64,000 bases of DNA from Myxococcales bacterium (GCA_029861865.1 JAOTYL010000009.1:1-64000), one strand, 5' to 3'. Positions 1-9,699 are shown, counted from the stretch's first letter. Notes: a model not told the origin generated them from the sequence alone. Made by a program: numbers and translations.

Positions 1-184
1 TGCCGCCAGAACAAGCCGTGCCGCCCGTACCCGCCGTGCTGCCCGTACCCGCCGTGCCGCCCGTACCCGCCGTGCCGCCAGAACCGCCGATCGGACCGGC
101 ATTTGAATCACCACACCCGTACGCAGCCATGGCCACGACGAGGACGCCCCACGCACCCCAATTCCTCATCATGCGGCGGAGCAT
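1..184 (-). CDS. Gly/Thr-rich lipoprotein, N-terminal part (cut by window edge)
   Basis: An open frame without stop runs from an ATG at 184 (or the in-frame ATG at 172) to the window edge. It encodes a basic start with several Arg residues, a hydrophobic stretch (GVLVVAMAA) and a lipobox-like YGC followed by Asp, so a lipoprotein exported by Sec and cleaved by signal peptidase II is likely. After the Cys comes a flexible linker of Gly-Thr-Gly-Gly-Thr-Ala repeats. Such linkers are common on surface lipoproteins of Myxococcota. The functional domain lies outside the window, so no activity can be assigned. The start is uncertain because neither ATG has a clear ribosome binding site. Confidence 0.6.
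   Translation of the reverse strand, partial: MLRRMMRNWGAWGVLVVAMAAYGCGDSNAGPIGGSGGTAGTGGTAGTGSTAGTGGTACSGG
15..79 (-). repeat. 18-bp tandem repeat encoding a Gly/Thr/Ala linker
   Basis: Three full 18-bp units (15-32, 33-50, 51-68) and a partial fourth (69-79) follow each other in the lipoprotein frame. The units are identical except for one substitution in the second unit. Each unit encodes six residues of a Gly-Thr-Ala type linker. The near identity suggests recent expansion by slippage or unequal crossing over. Confidence 0.75.
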
Positions 185-317
185 ACCAGGCGCCGAGGGC
201 TGGTACTAAGAAAAATAACCAGGCGGGCTCGTTCTCCGAAGCGGTCCCGACCCGCACGATACCCTCTCGAGTGGCTGGTGAGATAAGCTTCTTAGAGCAA
301 AAAGGGGGACTCCATCA

Positions 318-470
318 GTGGATACCGACTCGCTGGATCGATTCGGGACCCGTCTGGAAAAACGGTACACCCGCGCCCAAATGGAGGCACTTCTGCGTGA
401 TGCGGGGCTCACGGACATCCGATTCTGCTCGTCTGTGTTCTGGTGCGCGGTAGGCACTCGATCGCACTAA
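318..470 (+). pseudogene. 3' remnant of a class I SAM-dependent methyltransferase
   Basis: The plus strand encodes about 50 residues from a GTG at 318 to TAA at 468-470. They read like the extreme C-terminus of a small class I methyltransferase: TDSLDRFGTRLEKRYTRAQ, then a helix ending LLRDAGLTDIRF, then FWCAVG as the last beta strand. An in-frame TGA at 279-281 and the absence of a SAM-binding domain upstream show that the rest of the gene is missing. The stop codon directly abuts the end of the opposite-strand glycosyltransferase gene. I read this as a 5'-deleted remnant left by rearrangement at the edge of the polysaccharide locus. A short functional peptide cannot be excluded but is unlikely. 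Confidence 0.6.
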
Positions 471-1582
471 CTGGACAGTGCATCTTCGACAAACTGCGCG
501 ACCCGTGGCCCTTGGGCCTCGATACAGTATTGGGTTTCGACCAGTCTCCGCCCGTTCTGAGAAAGCCTCCTGCGCAGTTCGTGAGACTCGAGGAGCGCCT
601 TCAAATGCCGATACCAATCCTCTTCGGTTTGGGCGACGAGCCCATTTTCGCCATCGACGACGAAATCGCGAGCCCCCCCTACCCAGGAAGAGACAAAAGG
701 TACGCCCACGGCCATGTACTGGATCTGTTTAAAACCGCATTTGCCCTGGTAGACCGGCTCGCCGTGCATGGGCGCAAGTCCGATGTCGATCCGTTGAAAC
801 TCCCTGATCTCGTCGGCGAGCCGCCACGGCCGTGACCGCAGCTCGACCGTGCCCAACCCGAAGTCCTCGCCAGCGCCGACGACGTGCACCTCGAAGTCAT
901 ATCCCTCGGCGCGAAGCTGGCGCAGCACCGGCTCCACCAACTCGAGTTGGTGTGCCGTGGTGTGCGTGCCCACCCATCCAATTCGCGCGGGCCCGTCACC
1001 ATAGAGCTCGCCTCGCAATCGACCGGGCCATGGAGTCCACGCCTTGGAAGACACCACCGTGGGAACCACCATGACGTTGGCGTTGACCTCACGGGCGCGG
1101 GCAGCGAGGTAGTTTGAACCTGCGATGACGCCTGCGGCATGCCGCATCGTATACCAGCACTTGTTCGGGTCTTTGAGCGCGCGTGCGGCGATCGGGTGTA
1201 TGGACCTCTGTAGGTTGAGTTCCCAGATCGCATCGTCGAAATCAAAAATGATGGGGAGCTTCTTCAACGAACGCAGGATGAACTCGATGTACGGTGGACC
1301 GATTAACGCCGCCTCGCGCTGAATGAAGACCGCATCCACATCGACGACCTTGAGGGTCAGCGCCAACCTTTCGACCGAACGTGCGGCGAGATACCTCGCC
1401 TTCTTGAACCCTCCGCCCTTCGTGTAAAAGCCGCTCAGGAACGCATCATCGACAAAGGGCTCGAAGTGCACCTCCCATCCACGGGCGCGGAGGTACGGTA
1501 ACATTTTCGTGACGCGAAAGCGTGTCGCCGCCGCACTCTCCGGATACGTAGCTAGGGCCAGAATGCTTCGCTGCCGACTCAT
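467..1582 (-). CDS. Glycosyltransferase (GT4-like, group 1)
   Basis: This 371-residue protein has the two-Rossmann-domain layout of GT-B glycosyltransferases. The N-terminal half starts ILALATYPESAAATRFRV and contains IIFDFDDAIWE. The C-terminal half contains IGWVGTHTT and the donor-binding region GKCGFKQIQYMAVGVPF followed by a GENGLV loop. It probably transfers a sugar from a nucleotide-sugar donor during assembly of the surface polysaccharide made by this locus. It lies four bases downstream of the membrane protein gene on the same strand. Donor and acceptor cannot be told from sequence. It is soluble, as expected for a cytoplasmic or membrane-associated enzyme. Confidence 0.85.
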   Translation of the reverse strand: MSRQRSILALATYPESAAATRFRVTKMLPYLRARGWEVHFEPFVDDAFLSGFYTKGGGFKKARYLAARSVERLALTLKVVDVDAVFIQREAALIGPPYIEFILRSLKKLPIIFDFDDAIWELNLQRSIHPIAARALKDPNKCWYTMRHAAGVIAGSNYLAARAREVNANVMVVPTVVSSKAWTPWPGRLRGELYGDGPARIGWVGTHTTAHQLELVEPVLRQLRAEGYDFEVHVVGAGEDFGLGTVELRSRPWRLADEIREFQRIDIGLAPMHGEPVYQGKCGFKQIQYMAVGVPFVSSWVGGARDFVVDGENGLVAQTEEDWYRHLKALLESHELRRRLSQNGRRLVETQYCIEAQGPRVAQFVEDALSS

Positions 1583-1586
1583 GCGA

Positions 1587-2900
1587 TCACGCCGCGTCTA
1601 GCACAGGCTTCGGGGCTCTGCGAAGAGTGCGCGCGGGAGAACGAGCCCGAAGAGGCTTGCCCAACACGAGGAGCAGGGCGACGAAGAACGGTAGGAGAAG
1701 GCTTCTATATCTCGACAGGGTGCCGAGGTTGCTGGACGCGAACCCGACCGCGATGCCAAACGCGATCACGAACACGACGCAGAACACCAAGAGAGGGCTA
1801 TCCGCGATCTGACGACGTACGTTCCCGAGGTTTCGGGTGACGAGAATGCGGGCGAAGAGGAGAGTGAGCACCGTGGTCTCCACCGCATTGACCAAGGTGA
1901 GCAGATTGTGCACCTCGAAAAGAACAGGACGAAAAAGCGAAGTCAAGAGCGCAGCAGGCGCGTATGCGAACTGGCCGACGAGCGTGGTCGGGGTCCCGCC
2001 ACCCAACACATAGGCGCTGCCGCCGCGCCGGCCGAGCTGCTGAAGGTCGGAGGTTCGAGCGGCGAAGGTGTCGAGGGCGTACTCGGGGAAGTAATATTCG
2101 AGCACGATGATGCCGCCAATGCCCAACACGGCGGCCACGGCGAGATAAGCAGGCTGAATACGCACTCGGCCCCGCTTGAGGCTACGAGCCCAGTAGTACC
2201 AGCTGCCGCCTGCCAGGACGAGCGGGAACAGGATGTACGGCTTGATGAGCAAGATCGGGATCGTGCCGGCCATTGTGAGCGCCCAGCCGGGAGCCGCACG
2301 GCCCTCCCTAATCCACAGATGAAGACCCAAAAAACTCCAACCAAATCCGGCCACGGCCAACGCTTCTTTGATTAAGCCTGAAGACCAGAACACGAATGAC
2401 GGTACGAAAAGCGCTGCGATCGCCAGGGGCCAACGGAACGTCGCATCGAGGTTCGCTCGAAAGACGCGGTATATCGCGACCTTTCCACATAGTGACAACA
2501 TCGCGAAGGCGATGCAGGCGGCGTACTTGGAGGGGCCGAGGAGATAGAATGCCCAGGCGGCGAGTGCCGACATGGTGCCCGTACCGGTTCCGGCGCCGAT
2601 GATGTCTAGCGGGAGATGAGGCCGGTTGTGCAGTAGAAGCGCCGTCACCTCAGGAATGATGTGTAGCGGGTCACGCTCCATCATCTGAGCCAGGATCTCC
2701 CCGTAGCTGAAGTACAAGAACATATCACCGCCTCCGTAGAAGCTGAGCGTGAGGGGCACCTGAACGCAGGCAAAACCCACGTGTAAGAAGAACGAGACCG
2801 CTACCCATCTTTGCTCGCGTCGCGAGAAACCCATCGAGGATGCAGCGACTAGGACGCCGCCCACCGAGGTCACGAGTAATATCGAAAAGACGTCGTTCAT
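1587..2900 (-). CDS. Polytopic membrane protein of the polysaccharide locus
   Basis: This 437-residue protein is mostly hydrophobic, with about ten to eleven predicted membrane segments and a short basic tail rich in Arg and Pro. A loop after the first segments carries YGGGDMFLYFSYGE, and a later one reads FWSSGLIKEAL, a pattern often seen in membrane proteins of exopolysaccharide loci. It could be a polymerase, a lipid-linked sugar transferase or a transport component; the sequence does not decide. It sits between the amidotransferase and glycosyltransferase genes on the same strand, with short gaps, so the three are probably cotranscribed. Confidence 0.65.
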   Translation of the reverse strand: MNDVFSILLVTSVGGVLVAASSMGFSRREQRWVAVSFFLHVGFACVQVPLTLSFYGGGDMFLYFSYGEILAQMMERDPLHIIPEVTALLLHNRPHLPLDIIGAGTGTGTMSALAAWAFYLLGPSKYAACIAFAMLSLCGKVAIYRVFRANLDATFRWPLAIAALFVPSFVFWSSGLIKEALAVAGFGWSFLGLHLWIREGRAAPGWALTMAGTIPILLIKPYILFPLVLAGGSWYYWARSLKRGRVRIQPAYLAVAAVLGIGGIIVLEYYFPEYALDTFAARTSDLQQLGRRGGSAYVLGGGTPTTLVGQFAYAPAALLTSLFRPVLFEVHNLLTLVNAVETTVLTLLFARILVTRNLGNVRRQIADSPLLVFCVVFVIAFGIAVGFASSNLGTLSRYRSLLLPFFVALLLVLGKPLRARSPARTLRRAPKPVLDAA

Positions 2901-2930
2901 CGCCCCGTCGTCAATCTAACAGAAGGCAAC

Positions 2931-4874
2931 TTACGCCTCGATATTTCGCCGGTTGAGCTTCCACCAAGATTGAAACATGAGAATAGCCCAGAGTTGGTGT
3001 TCGTGGTTTCCGCGCCCTGCTTGGTGTGCGTCCCATGTGCGCCTGACGACGTGAGGGTCGAGGATGCCATCCGCGCTGAGGGCGTTGTAATCGACCAGGT
3101 CGGCCGCCCAGTCCTTGAGCGGGCCACGGAGCCACTGGCCCACCGGTACCCCGAATCCCATCTTCGGTCGTTCGAACAGGGCGGTTGGAACATGGCGCGC
3201 AAGCACCTGCCTCAAGATCCACTTTTGGGTTCGACCGTGGATCTTCCAGTCCAGGGGGAGCTGCCAGGCAAGCTCCACCACCTCGTGGTCGAGTAGCGGG
3301 ACCCGCGCCTCGAGCGATACCGCCATCGAAGCGCGATCGACCTTCGTCAGGATGTCGTCGGGCAGATACTGAACCAAGTCCTGGAACATCATCTGCGCCG
3401 CGAACGGACCGTCGAAAGGGTCGGCCCCTGGCAGTGTCTGCGGATCGAAACGGCCGACCATCACTTCCTCGGGATCGACCCAGTGAGACCGTAGCCTCCC
3501 GTAAAACTCGTCCAGCGTGCTGACTTCGGCGAGGGCAGCAATCTTGTGCAGCTTGTCGCCCGGAAGCCTGATCGCATCGCCCAACCCGACGGCGCGAAAC
3601 GCCCGATCCCAATCATCGACCTGGATCAGCTTGAGGGCGCCCAGTGCCTTCTTGGCGCTCTTGGGCAAACGATCCGCGACCTCCCACAGTCGCGGAGCCC
3701 ATGCGTGTCGGTTGTAGCCCGCAAAGAGCTCATCGCCGCCGTCACCGGAGAGCGAGACCGTCACGTGCTGGCGGGTGAGCCGGGATACCATCAACGTCGG
3801 AATCTGCGAGGAGTCTGCGAAGGGCTCATCCCAGTGGCGGGCCACTTCCGGGACGATCGCCAACATGTCAGCCGGATTGGCGATCAGGGTGTGATGCTCA
3901 CAGCCTAGATGCTTAGCCACCGCCTCGGCGTGACTCGATTCGTCGTATCCCGAGGCTGTGTTGCCAATGCAGAATGTCTTGACGGGGTTTGAAGCGCTTT
4001 GCTGCATCATGGCGGCGACCGTCGATGAATCGATGCCCCCCGACAAGAACGCCCCGAACGGAACGTCGGAGCGCATGCGCAGGGTGACCGATTGTCGGAT
4101 CCGGCGCTCGAGCTCTTCGATCGCATCCTGTTCGCTTCCTTTGAATGGCTGACTCAGCCCCTCTTTCGCGATTCGTTCAGCGGACCAGAATTTGTCCTGT
4201 GTTCCCGTGGATTGAGGTCCGCTGAACCAAATGATCGTGCCCGGCGGCACCTTGTGAACGTGCTGGACGATGCACTCGTTGCCCGGAACGACACCGTAAC
4301 GAAGGAAGGCCGCGACGGCGGAGCGATCGAGCCGCGGTTGGAACGGAGGGAGCTCGTAGAGCGCTTGGAGCTCGGATACGAACGCGATGCCGAAGCTGCT
4401 TTGCACGTATAGAAGGGGTTTGATCCCCAAGCGATCCCGAACGAGCGACAAGCGCTTCGCTTCGTCATCCCACAGCGCAAAGGCGAACATCCCGCGAAAC
4501 TGTTCCAGTGCACTCTGCAAACCGAACGCCTCGATCGCTTCGACCACCACCTCGGTGTCGGAGCGACCTCGCCATGCGATACGGAAGCCTTGCCTTTGCA
4601 AGTCCGCGCGAATTTCGGGCGCGTTATAGACCTCGCCGTTGTAGGTGATGCAGTGACGACCCGATTGAGACCACATCGGCTGCTGCCCTCGGTCGCTGAG
4701 GTCTACGATCGACAGCCGTCGATGCCCAAAACCGACGCCCGACTCGCGGTCGAAGAAGCTTCCCGATGCATCTGGGCCGCGATGCACGAGCGTAGCCGTC
4801 ATCCGGTCGATCCACTCGAGGGCGGTGCTCTCGGCGACCGAATCCGCGCACCACAATCCTGTTATCCCGCACAT
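2931..4874 (-). CDS. asnB: Asparagine synthase (glutamine-hydrolysing) family amidotransferase
   Basis: The start was placed at the ATG at 4874 because class II glutamine amidotransferases need Cys directly after the initiator Met, and the protein then begins MCGITGLW. The frame is open further upstream, but that extension overlaps the divergent polymerase gene. The 647-residue product has an N-terminal glutaminase domain (HRGPDASG, YNGEVYN, SDTEVV) and a C-terminal synthetase domain with the PP-loop SGGIDSS and SGDGGDELFAGY. Members of this family in polysaccharide loci often amidate uronic acids or other sugar components rather than make free asparagine. The location supports that role, but this is inference. 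Confidence 0.9.
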   Translation of the reverse strand: MCGITGLWCADSVAESTALEWIDRMTATLVHRGPDASGSFFDRESGVGFGHRRLSIVDLSDRGQQPMWSQSGRHCITYNGEVYNAPEIRADLQRQGFRIAWRGRSDTEVVVEAIEAFGLQSALEQFRGMFAFALWDDEAKRLSLVRDRLGIKPLLYVQSSFGIAFVSELQALYELPPFQPRLDRSAVAAFLRYGVVPGNECIVQHVHKVPPGTIIWFSGPQSTGTQDKFWSAERIAKEGLSQPFKGSEQDAIEELERRIRQSVTLRMRSDVPFGAFLSGGIDSSTVAAMMQQSASNPVKTFCIGNTASGYDESSHAEAVAKHLGCEHHTLIANPADMLAIVPEVARHWDEPFADSSQIPTLMVSRLTRQHVTVSLSGDGGDELFAGYNRHAWAPRLWEVADRLPKSAKKALGALKLIQVDDWDRAFRAVGLGDAIRLPGDKLHKIAALAEVSTLDEFYGRLRSHWVDPEEVMVGRFDPQTLPGADPFDGPFAAQMMFQDLVQYLPDDILTKVDRASMAVSLEARVPLLDHEVVELAWQLPLDWKIHGRTQKWILRQVLARHVPTALFERPKMGFGVPVGQWLRGPLKDWAADLVDYNALSADGILDPHVVRRTWDAHQAGRGNHEHQLWAILMFQSWWKLNRRNIEA

Positions 4875-4995
4875 TTCGGTTCGTACACCCCGGGCGCCTT
4901 CGCGCCGGGCCGAAGATAGCCGCAAGGGAGGGCGGCCGCATCCCAAGCCGCTGCGAAGACTTTGAGTCCGTGACATCCATGATCTACCCTCCACC

Positions 4996-7440
4996 ATGAA
5001 CGTGTTCGCCGTCAGCAGGCGCCTCCCGATCGCGCCGGACACTGCCTTGCTGTGCGCAATCATCCTCGTTGCACCGGAGCTCTTCGGCGGTGCTTTCCCT
5101 TGGGCGGTCGTCGTGATTGCAGGGCTCAGTGTTGCGTCTCTCGGAACGGCGCTGTGGGTGCGTCGGTCCGCAGCGACTCCAGTGGTCGACGGCGTGTTCA
5201 TCGCGATGGGCGTGGCATGGCTTTGGACCTGCCTCCAGACTGTTCCGCTGCCCTCGGTGGTCGCACATGCGCTCGGCTTGGGGTCCGTGCAGAGCTCCGA
5301 GCGCCTGCAGGGCTTGGCCTGGGGAGGCACGGTCCCGTTTACCATTTCGTACGACCCCGGTTCGACCCAGCTGCAGATCCTGATCGGCATCGCCATTGTT
5401 GCTGGGTTTCTTGCCGCGCGGCTTGGCGGGCCATCGGGGCTGAAACCGATCGCCATCGCGACTGTCGCGTCCGCCGTGCTGATCGGTCTCGTCGGATTCG
5501 CTCACCGAGCCGCCGGTGCGGAGGCGCTATTCGGCATTTACTCGCCGAGATTCAGCGCGACCCACTTGCTCACGCCGCTGATGAACGGCAACCACCTCGG
5601 CGGCTTTTCCTTGATGGGTGCATTGATCGCCGCCGGCCTTGCCGTGCAAGAAGGTGGACGACCGAGGCGCGTCTTCTGGGTCGCCGCGTCGGCGTTCTGC
5701 GCCATCGTCGTCGCGTTTACGCTCTCCCGCGGCGCAATCGGGGCGCTCTTGTTTGGGTTCGTGTTGCTCGCCGCTTGGCTTGTTCGCAGCAAGCGGTCCG
5801 ACGGCCGTGGGGCAGCGATTCCCGTCGCCGTCGTGGGGGCTGCGGTTGCGGGCGTCGTAGCCTTCGCCGGCCTCGAACCGATCCTGAGGCGCTTCGAGAC
5901 GCACGGTCTCGACAAGCTCGAGGTCGCCGCCCGCGGCTTTCGCCTGCTGGAGGGCTCAGCATGGTGGCTCGGCGTGGGTCGAGGTGCCTTTTCTTCCGCT
6001 TTCGTCAGTCACGAAGGCTCTCTCGATCGCTATACCCATCCCGAAAATCTACTCGTCCAATGGACCACCGAGTGGGGGGTGCTGATCGCGGGGGCACTGC
6101 TCTTGGTGTTGATCCTCGCTTTGTGGAAACGATTCCGTACCGCCGAGCAGCCGATCTTCGCCGCCGTGTGCATCGCGATCTTCGCGTTGAGCCTTCAAAA
6201 CCTGGTCGACTTTGGTCTTGAGATGGCTGGGATCGTCGTCGTCGTGGCTGCGCTACTTGGTGCGCTGTTGTCCACGCACAGCACGTCGTCTTCCAAACGC
6301 TCCCGTTGGCTCGTGCTCGCAACCTTCGGGGTCTTCGCCACGGTGCTGGCGGTGTTGTTTCCCCGTGTCCTCGGAAGTGACACACAGTCGATCGTCGATC
6401 GGTTGACTCAGTCCATGCAGGCCGATGACGAAGCCGGCTTCCAGGCCACGTTGCGGCGGGGACTTGCGCTTCATCCAGGCGAGCCAGCCTTCGCGCTGCT
6501 GGCGGGGACCTATGCTGGCATGAAGAGACGCCCTGATGCTGCGCGTTGGCTGTCGGTCGTCATGGAGGAAGCACCGGGTTGGGCCGCCCCCCACGCGGTC
6601 GCCGCACAGTGGCTGTTCGCCGAGGGACGAACCGAGCAAGCGCTGATCGAGATCCGTGAGGCTGAGCGAAGACAAGCGCGTAGTGGCTACGCAGTATTGT
6701 GCGAAATCCTTACTCGGCATCCACAGATGGAGTACATCGAGAGTGCGGCGCCGTCGCAGGACCTACGCATCGGATACTTGGAGCGAACCGCTTCGTGCCC
6801 CGGGCTACCGGACGACCTGCGCGCGGAGATCGACAGCCTGATTCTTCAGCAGGAGCCGACGCGCGTGGCTCCAGTTCTGCGCGAGGCGCAACGGCTGATG
6901 ACGCGCGATCGAAAAGACCAGGCGATCGCTCTCCTCGAGCGGGCCCTCGAAGACCATGCGGACGCCGCGAACCTCTGGTTGGCGCTCATTCGCGCCCAAC
7001 TGAATGCTGGTAACCCGGAAGAAGCGCGACTGGTCTTGGAGCAAGCAAAGTCGGTCGGCCTCGGGACTCCAGCGTTGCTCGAGGCCCAGGCCCGCGTCGA
7101 AGCCGCGCTGGGCCAAACCGACGAGATGCGCGCCACCATCACACGCGTACGCGGACAGTCGCGAGGCGAGAGCCGTTTGGTGGCCTCCTCCTTCATGTTG
7201 GAGGGCGAGCTCGAGGCTTTGCTGGGAAACATCGACGAGGCGCTGACTGCCTATGCGGCTGCAGACGCTGCGAGCCCGGCCACACCCGCCCTTCAACGAG
7301 CCGCTGCGCTTGCGCTCGAATCGGGGCGACCCGCCCAAGCACGCCGAATGTATCGGACGCTCTGTCTACGCGAACCCGGTGGATCCGCGTGCGCGCGGGA
7401 GGCTCGGCTTGCAAAGGAAACCCGGGAAGCACCGCCCTAG
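4996..7440 (+). CDS. O-antigen polymerase/ligase (Wzy/WaaL-like) with C-terminal TPR region
   Basis: The first 440 or so residues of this 814-residue protein form about a dozen membrane segments. A large periplasmic loop reads SYDPGSTQLQ, and NGNHLGG and TLSRGA match the O-antigen ligase (Wzy_C) family. The C-terminal 370 residues are soluble and made of helical pairs resembling TPR repeats (for example HPGEPAFALLAGTYAG and GNPEEARLVLEQAK). The protein probably polymerises or ligates polysaccharide repeat units in the inner membrane, with the TPR part binding partners. It is transcribed divergently from the amidotransferase and is followed 51 bases later by the chain-length regulator/kinase. 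Confidence 0.8.
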   Translation: MNVFAVSRRLPIAPDTALLCAIILVAPELFGGAFPWAVVVIAGLSVASLGTALWVRRSAATPVVDGVFIAMGVAWLWTCLQTVPLPSVVAHALGLGSVQSSERLQGLAWGGTVPFTISYDPGSTQLQILIGIAIVAGFLAARLGGPSGLKPIAIATVASAVLIGLVGFAHRAAGAEALFGIYSPRFSATHLLTPLMNGNHLGGFSLMGALIAAGLAVQEGGRPRRVFWVAASAFCAIVVAFTLSRGAIGALLFGFVLLAAWLVRSKRSDGRGAAIPVAVVGAAVAGVVAFAGLEPILRRFETHGLDKLEVAARGFRLLEGSAWWLGVGRGAFSSAFVSHEGSLDRYTHPENLLVQWTTEWGVLIAGALLLVLILALWKRFRTAEQPIFAAVCIAIFALSLQNLVDFGLEMAGIVVVVAALLGALLSTHSTSSSKRSRWLVLATFGVFATVLAVLFPRVLGSDTQSIVDRLTQSMQADDEAGFQATLRRGLALHPGEPAFALLAGTYAGMKRRPDAARWLSVVMEEAPGWAAPHAVAAQWLFAEGRTEQALIEIREAERRQARSGYAVLCEILTRHPQMEYIESAAPSQDLRIGYLERTASCPGLPDDLRAEIDSLILQQEPTRVAPVLREAQRLMTRDRKDQAIALLERALEDHADAANLWLALIRAQLNAGNPEEARLVLEQAKSVGLGTPALLEAQARVEAALGQTDEMRATITRVRGQSRGESRLVASSFMLEGELEALLGNIDEALTAYAAADAASPATPALQRAAALALESGRPAQARRMYRTLCLREPGGSACAREARLAKETREAPP

Positions 7441-7491
7441 AGACCGATACCTTGACCGTGTGGCCCAGATCGAGAACGCTAGAAGCGGGGA

Positions 7492-9699
7492 GTGGAAAGC
7501 AGAGAACAAAGCGCCTTTGGAGAGGAACCCGAGGTAGATCTTCGCGAGATCGCTCAGGTACTCCGGGAGTACAAATGGGTCATCGCCAGCATCACCGCGG
7601 TCGCGGTCATCGCGGGGGTGATGTGGACCCTTGGCACGACCAAAATCTACGAGGCCACCTGCACCATCGAATACGACCCCAATCCGTCGAAACCACTCGG
7701 TGGCCGGGTCGAGGACGTCGCGGATCCGATCGGTAACTTCTGGGCAACGAGGGAATTCTTCGAAACCCAAAACTTGGTGATCGCGAGTCGGGATGTCGCG
7801 GGACGCGTCGTACAGAAGCTCGGATTGCACGAGGATCCGACGTATCTGGCGCAGGACGATGACGCGACGGGCCCCACAGGGGATCTCGAAGCCACCACGC
7901 TCGCACTTCAGTCGCGCCTCACCGTAGAACCCGTACCTGATACGCGCTTGGTCATGATCCACGCACGCGATGTTAAGCCCGAACGCGCCAGGCTCATCGC
8001 AGACGCGGTGGCCGACGCTTACGTACAAAGGACGATCGAAGACCGACTCGAGTCGACCGACCGGGCGAAGGACTGGCTCGAAAGCCAACTCGCGACGCTT
8101 CGCGAGGAGCTCGACGAGGCCGAGCTGGCACTGCACAGCTTCAAAAAGGGGCACAATGTATTGTCGGTCTCGATGGAGGACCGCCAGAACCTCGTGGCCA
8201 GTGATGTTCAAACGACGCACAACAAGCTGACCGAAACACGCAACCGACGCATCGAGCTCGAAGCTCGATTGAAACGCCTCAAAGCCTCACTTGGCAAGCG
8301 AACCACCGCGGTCGACCCGGCGGTCATGGCAGAACATGAAGAGTTGAGCGCTTTGGTGACCGAGCTTCGCGACAATAGGAAGCAGCACGACAGCCTGGCT
8401 GTGAAATACGGCGAGGAGCACCCCACGATGAAGTCGCTCGCCGAAGAAATCGGAGTGCTCGAGGCGCAGCTCGCTCAGGAGAAAGCCGCAATCATCGCGT
8501 CGGCGGAGCACGATCTGGAACAGGCCAAGGCTGTCGAAGGCGGGCTTCGCTCGGCGGCCGGCGAGGCGCACTCTGCAGGTCTCAACCTGAATCTCCGCGA
8601 GATCGAATACCGGCGCCTGAATCGCAACCGAGACAACAAGGCGAAGCTCTACGAGATCGTTCTGCAGCGTCTCACGGAGACCGACCTGACACGGATGCTC
8701 AAGACTACACATGTTCGAGTGCTCGATCGCGCGCTTCTCCCAGTCAACCCGGTGAGCCCGAACCTCGTCAAGAACATTGGCGCCTCCTCGCTAGCCGGTC
8801 TGTTGCTCGGTCTGGCAGCGGCCTTTTTCACAAGCCGGCTCGACCGCACGGTTCGCTCTGTGGAGTCGGTCGAAGGCCTCGGAGTCCCGGTACTTGGCGT
8901 AATCCCGCATTTGGGCGGCACCGAAGCGCGAACCAAACCTGAGGCGAGGGCCGGTCCCAAACAGGTCAGCCCCGCCCGCGTATTAGAGGAGTTAATCGTC
9001 CTCGAGCAACCAATGTCTCCAGCGGCAGAGACATTTCGGATGGTGCGTACCAATCTGGCGTTCATGTCACAGGAGGATCCGATCCGAAGCTTCGTGGTGA
9101 CGAGTGCACTACCGCTCGAGGGCAAAACCACGGTCGTGAGCAATTTGGCCATCACTCTGGCGCAGTTCGGCCGCTCCGTGCTCCTCGTCGACTCGGACTT
9201 GCGACGACCAAGGATTCACCGCATCTTCGAAATCGGCAATGAGGTCGGTCTCACGTCATTGGTCGAAGGCCACACTACGCTGAACCAAGCCATCCACCAG
9301 ACCAAGATCGATGGGCTGAGCGTGCTCACCGCAGGACCGATTCCACCCAACCCTTCCGAGCTGCTTCACTCCGCCGCCTTTGAACGACTCAGGGAAGACC
9401 TGTTGAACCACTTTGATTGGGTGCTGTTCGACAGCCCGCCCCTGGGCGCCGTTACCGACGCGGCAATTCTCGCCCCTCAGCTCGACGGAGTGCTGCTCGT
9501 GGTTCGCGCGGGACAAACCACTGTGCATTCGCTCCTGGGGGCCAGGAAACAGCTGAACAGCGTCTCTGGCCGACTGCTCGGTGCAGTCTTGAACGACATC
9601 GACGTCAGGATTAAGGGCTATCGCTACGGCGCGGGTGCGTATGGGTATCGGAGCGCGCACGGGTATGCACCCGTCACAGAAGGCGCGGACGCCGCCTAG
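7492..9699 (+). CDS. Wzc-like polysaccharide co-polymerase and BY-type tyrosine kinase
   Basis: This 735-residue protein begins at a GTG preceded by a GGGGAG motif. Residues 1-430 form a Wzz domain: a membrane segment near residue 25, a long coiled coil and a second membrane segment near residue 425 (GLLLGLAAAFF). The last 250 residues are a bacterial tyrosine kinase domain with Walker A PLEGKTT, Walker A' VLLVDSDLRRP and Walker B VLFDSPPLG. The tail is rich in Tyr (YRYGAGAYGYRS), as expected for autophosphorylation. It likely controls polysaccharide chain length and export together with the preceding polymerase. Confidence 0.9.
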   Translation: MESREQSAFGEEPEVDLREIAQVLREYKWVIASITAVAVIAGVMWTLGTTKIYEATCTIEYDPNPSKPLGGRVEDVADPIGNFWATREFFETQNLVIASRDVAGRVVQKLGLHEDPTYLAQDDDATGPTGDLEATTLALQSRLTVEPVPDTRLVMIHARDVKPERARLIADAVADAYVQRTIEDRLESTDRAKDWLESQLATLREELDEAELALHSFKKGHNVLSVSMEDRQNLVASDVQTTHNKLTETRNRRIELEARLKRLKASLGKRTTAVDPAVMAEHEELSALVTELRDNRKQHDSLAVKYGEEHPTMKSLAEEIGVLEAQLAQEKAAIIASAEHDLEQAKAVEGGLRSAAGEAHSAGLNLNLREIEYRRLNRNRDNKAKLYEIVLQRLTETDLTRMLKTTHVRVLDRALLPVNPVSPNLVKNIGASSLAGLLLGLAAAFFTSRLDRTVRSVESVEGLGVPVLGVIPHLGGTEARTKPEARAGPKQVSPARVLEELIVLEQPMSPAAETFRMVRTNLAFMSQEDPIRSFVVTSALPLEGKTTVVSNLAITLAQFGRSVLLVDSDLRRPRIHRIFEIGNEVGLTSLVEGHTTLNQAIHQTKIDGLSVLTAGPIPPNPSELLHSAAFERLREDLLNHFDWVLFDSPPLGAVTDAAILAPQLDGVLLVVRAGQTTVHSLLGARKQLNSVSGRLLGAVLNDIDVRIKGYRYGAGAYGYRSAHGYAPVTEGADAA

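Noticed and set aside
4875-5456. Upstream extension of the asparagine synthase frame
   Set aside because: It would bury the catalytic Cys far from the N-terminus and overlap the divergent polymerase gene.
467-9699. Exosortase/PEP-CTERM-type polysaccharide locus
   Set aside because: The amidotransferase and polymerase would fit such a locus, but no exosortase and no PEP-CTERM protein are present in the window.
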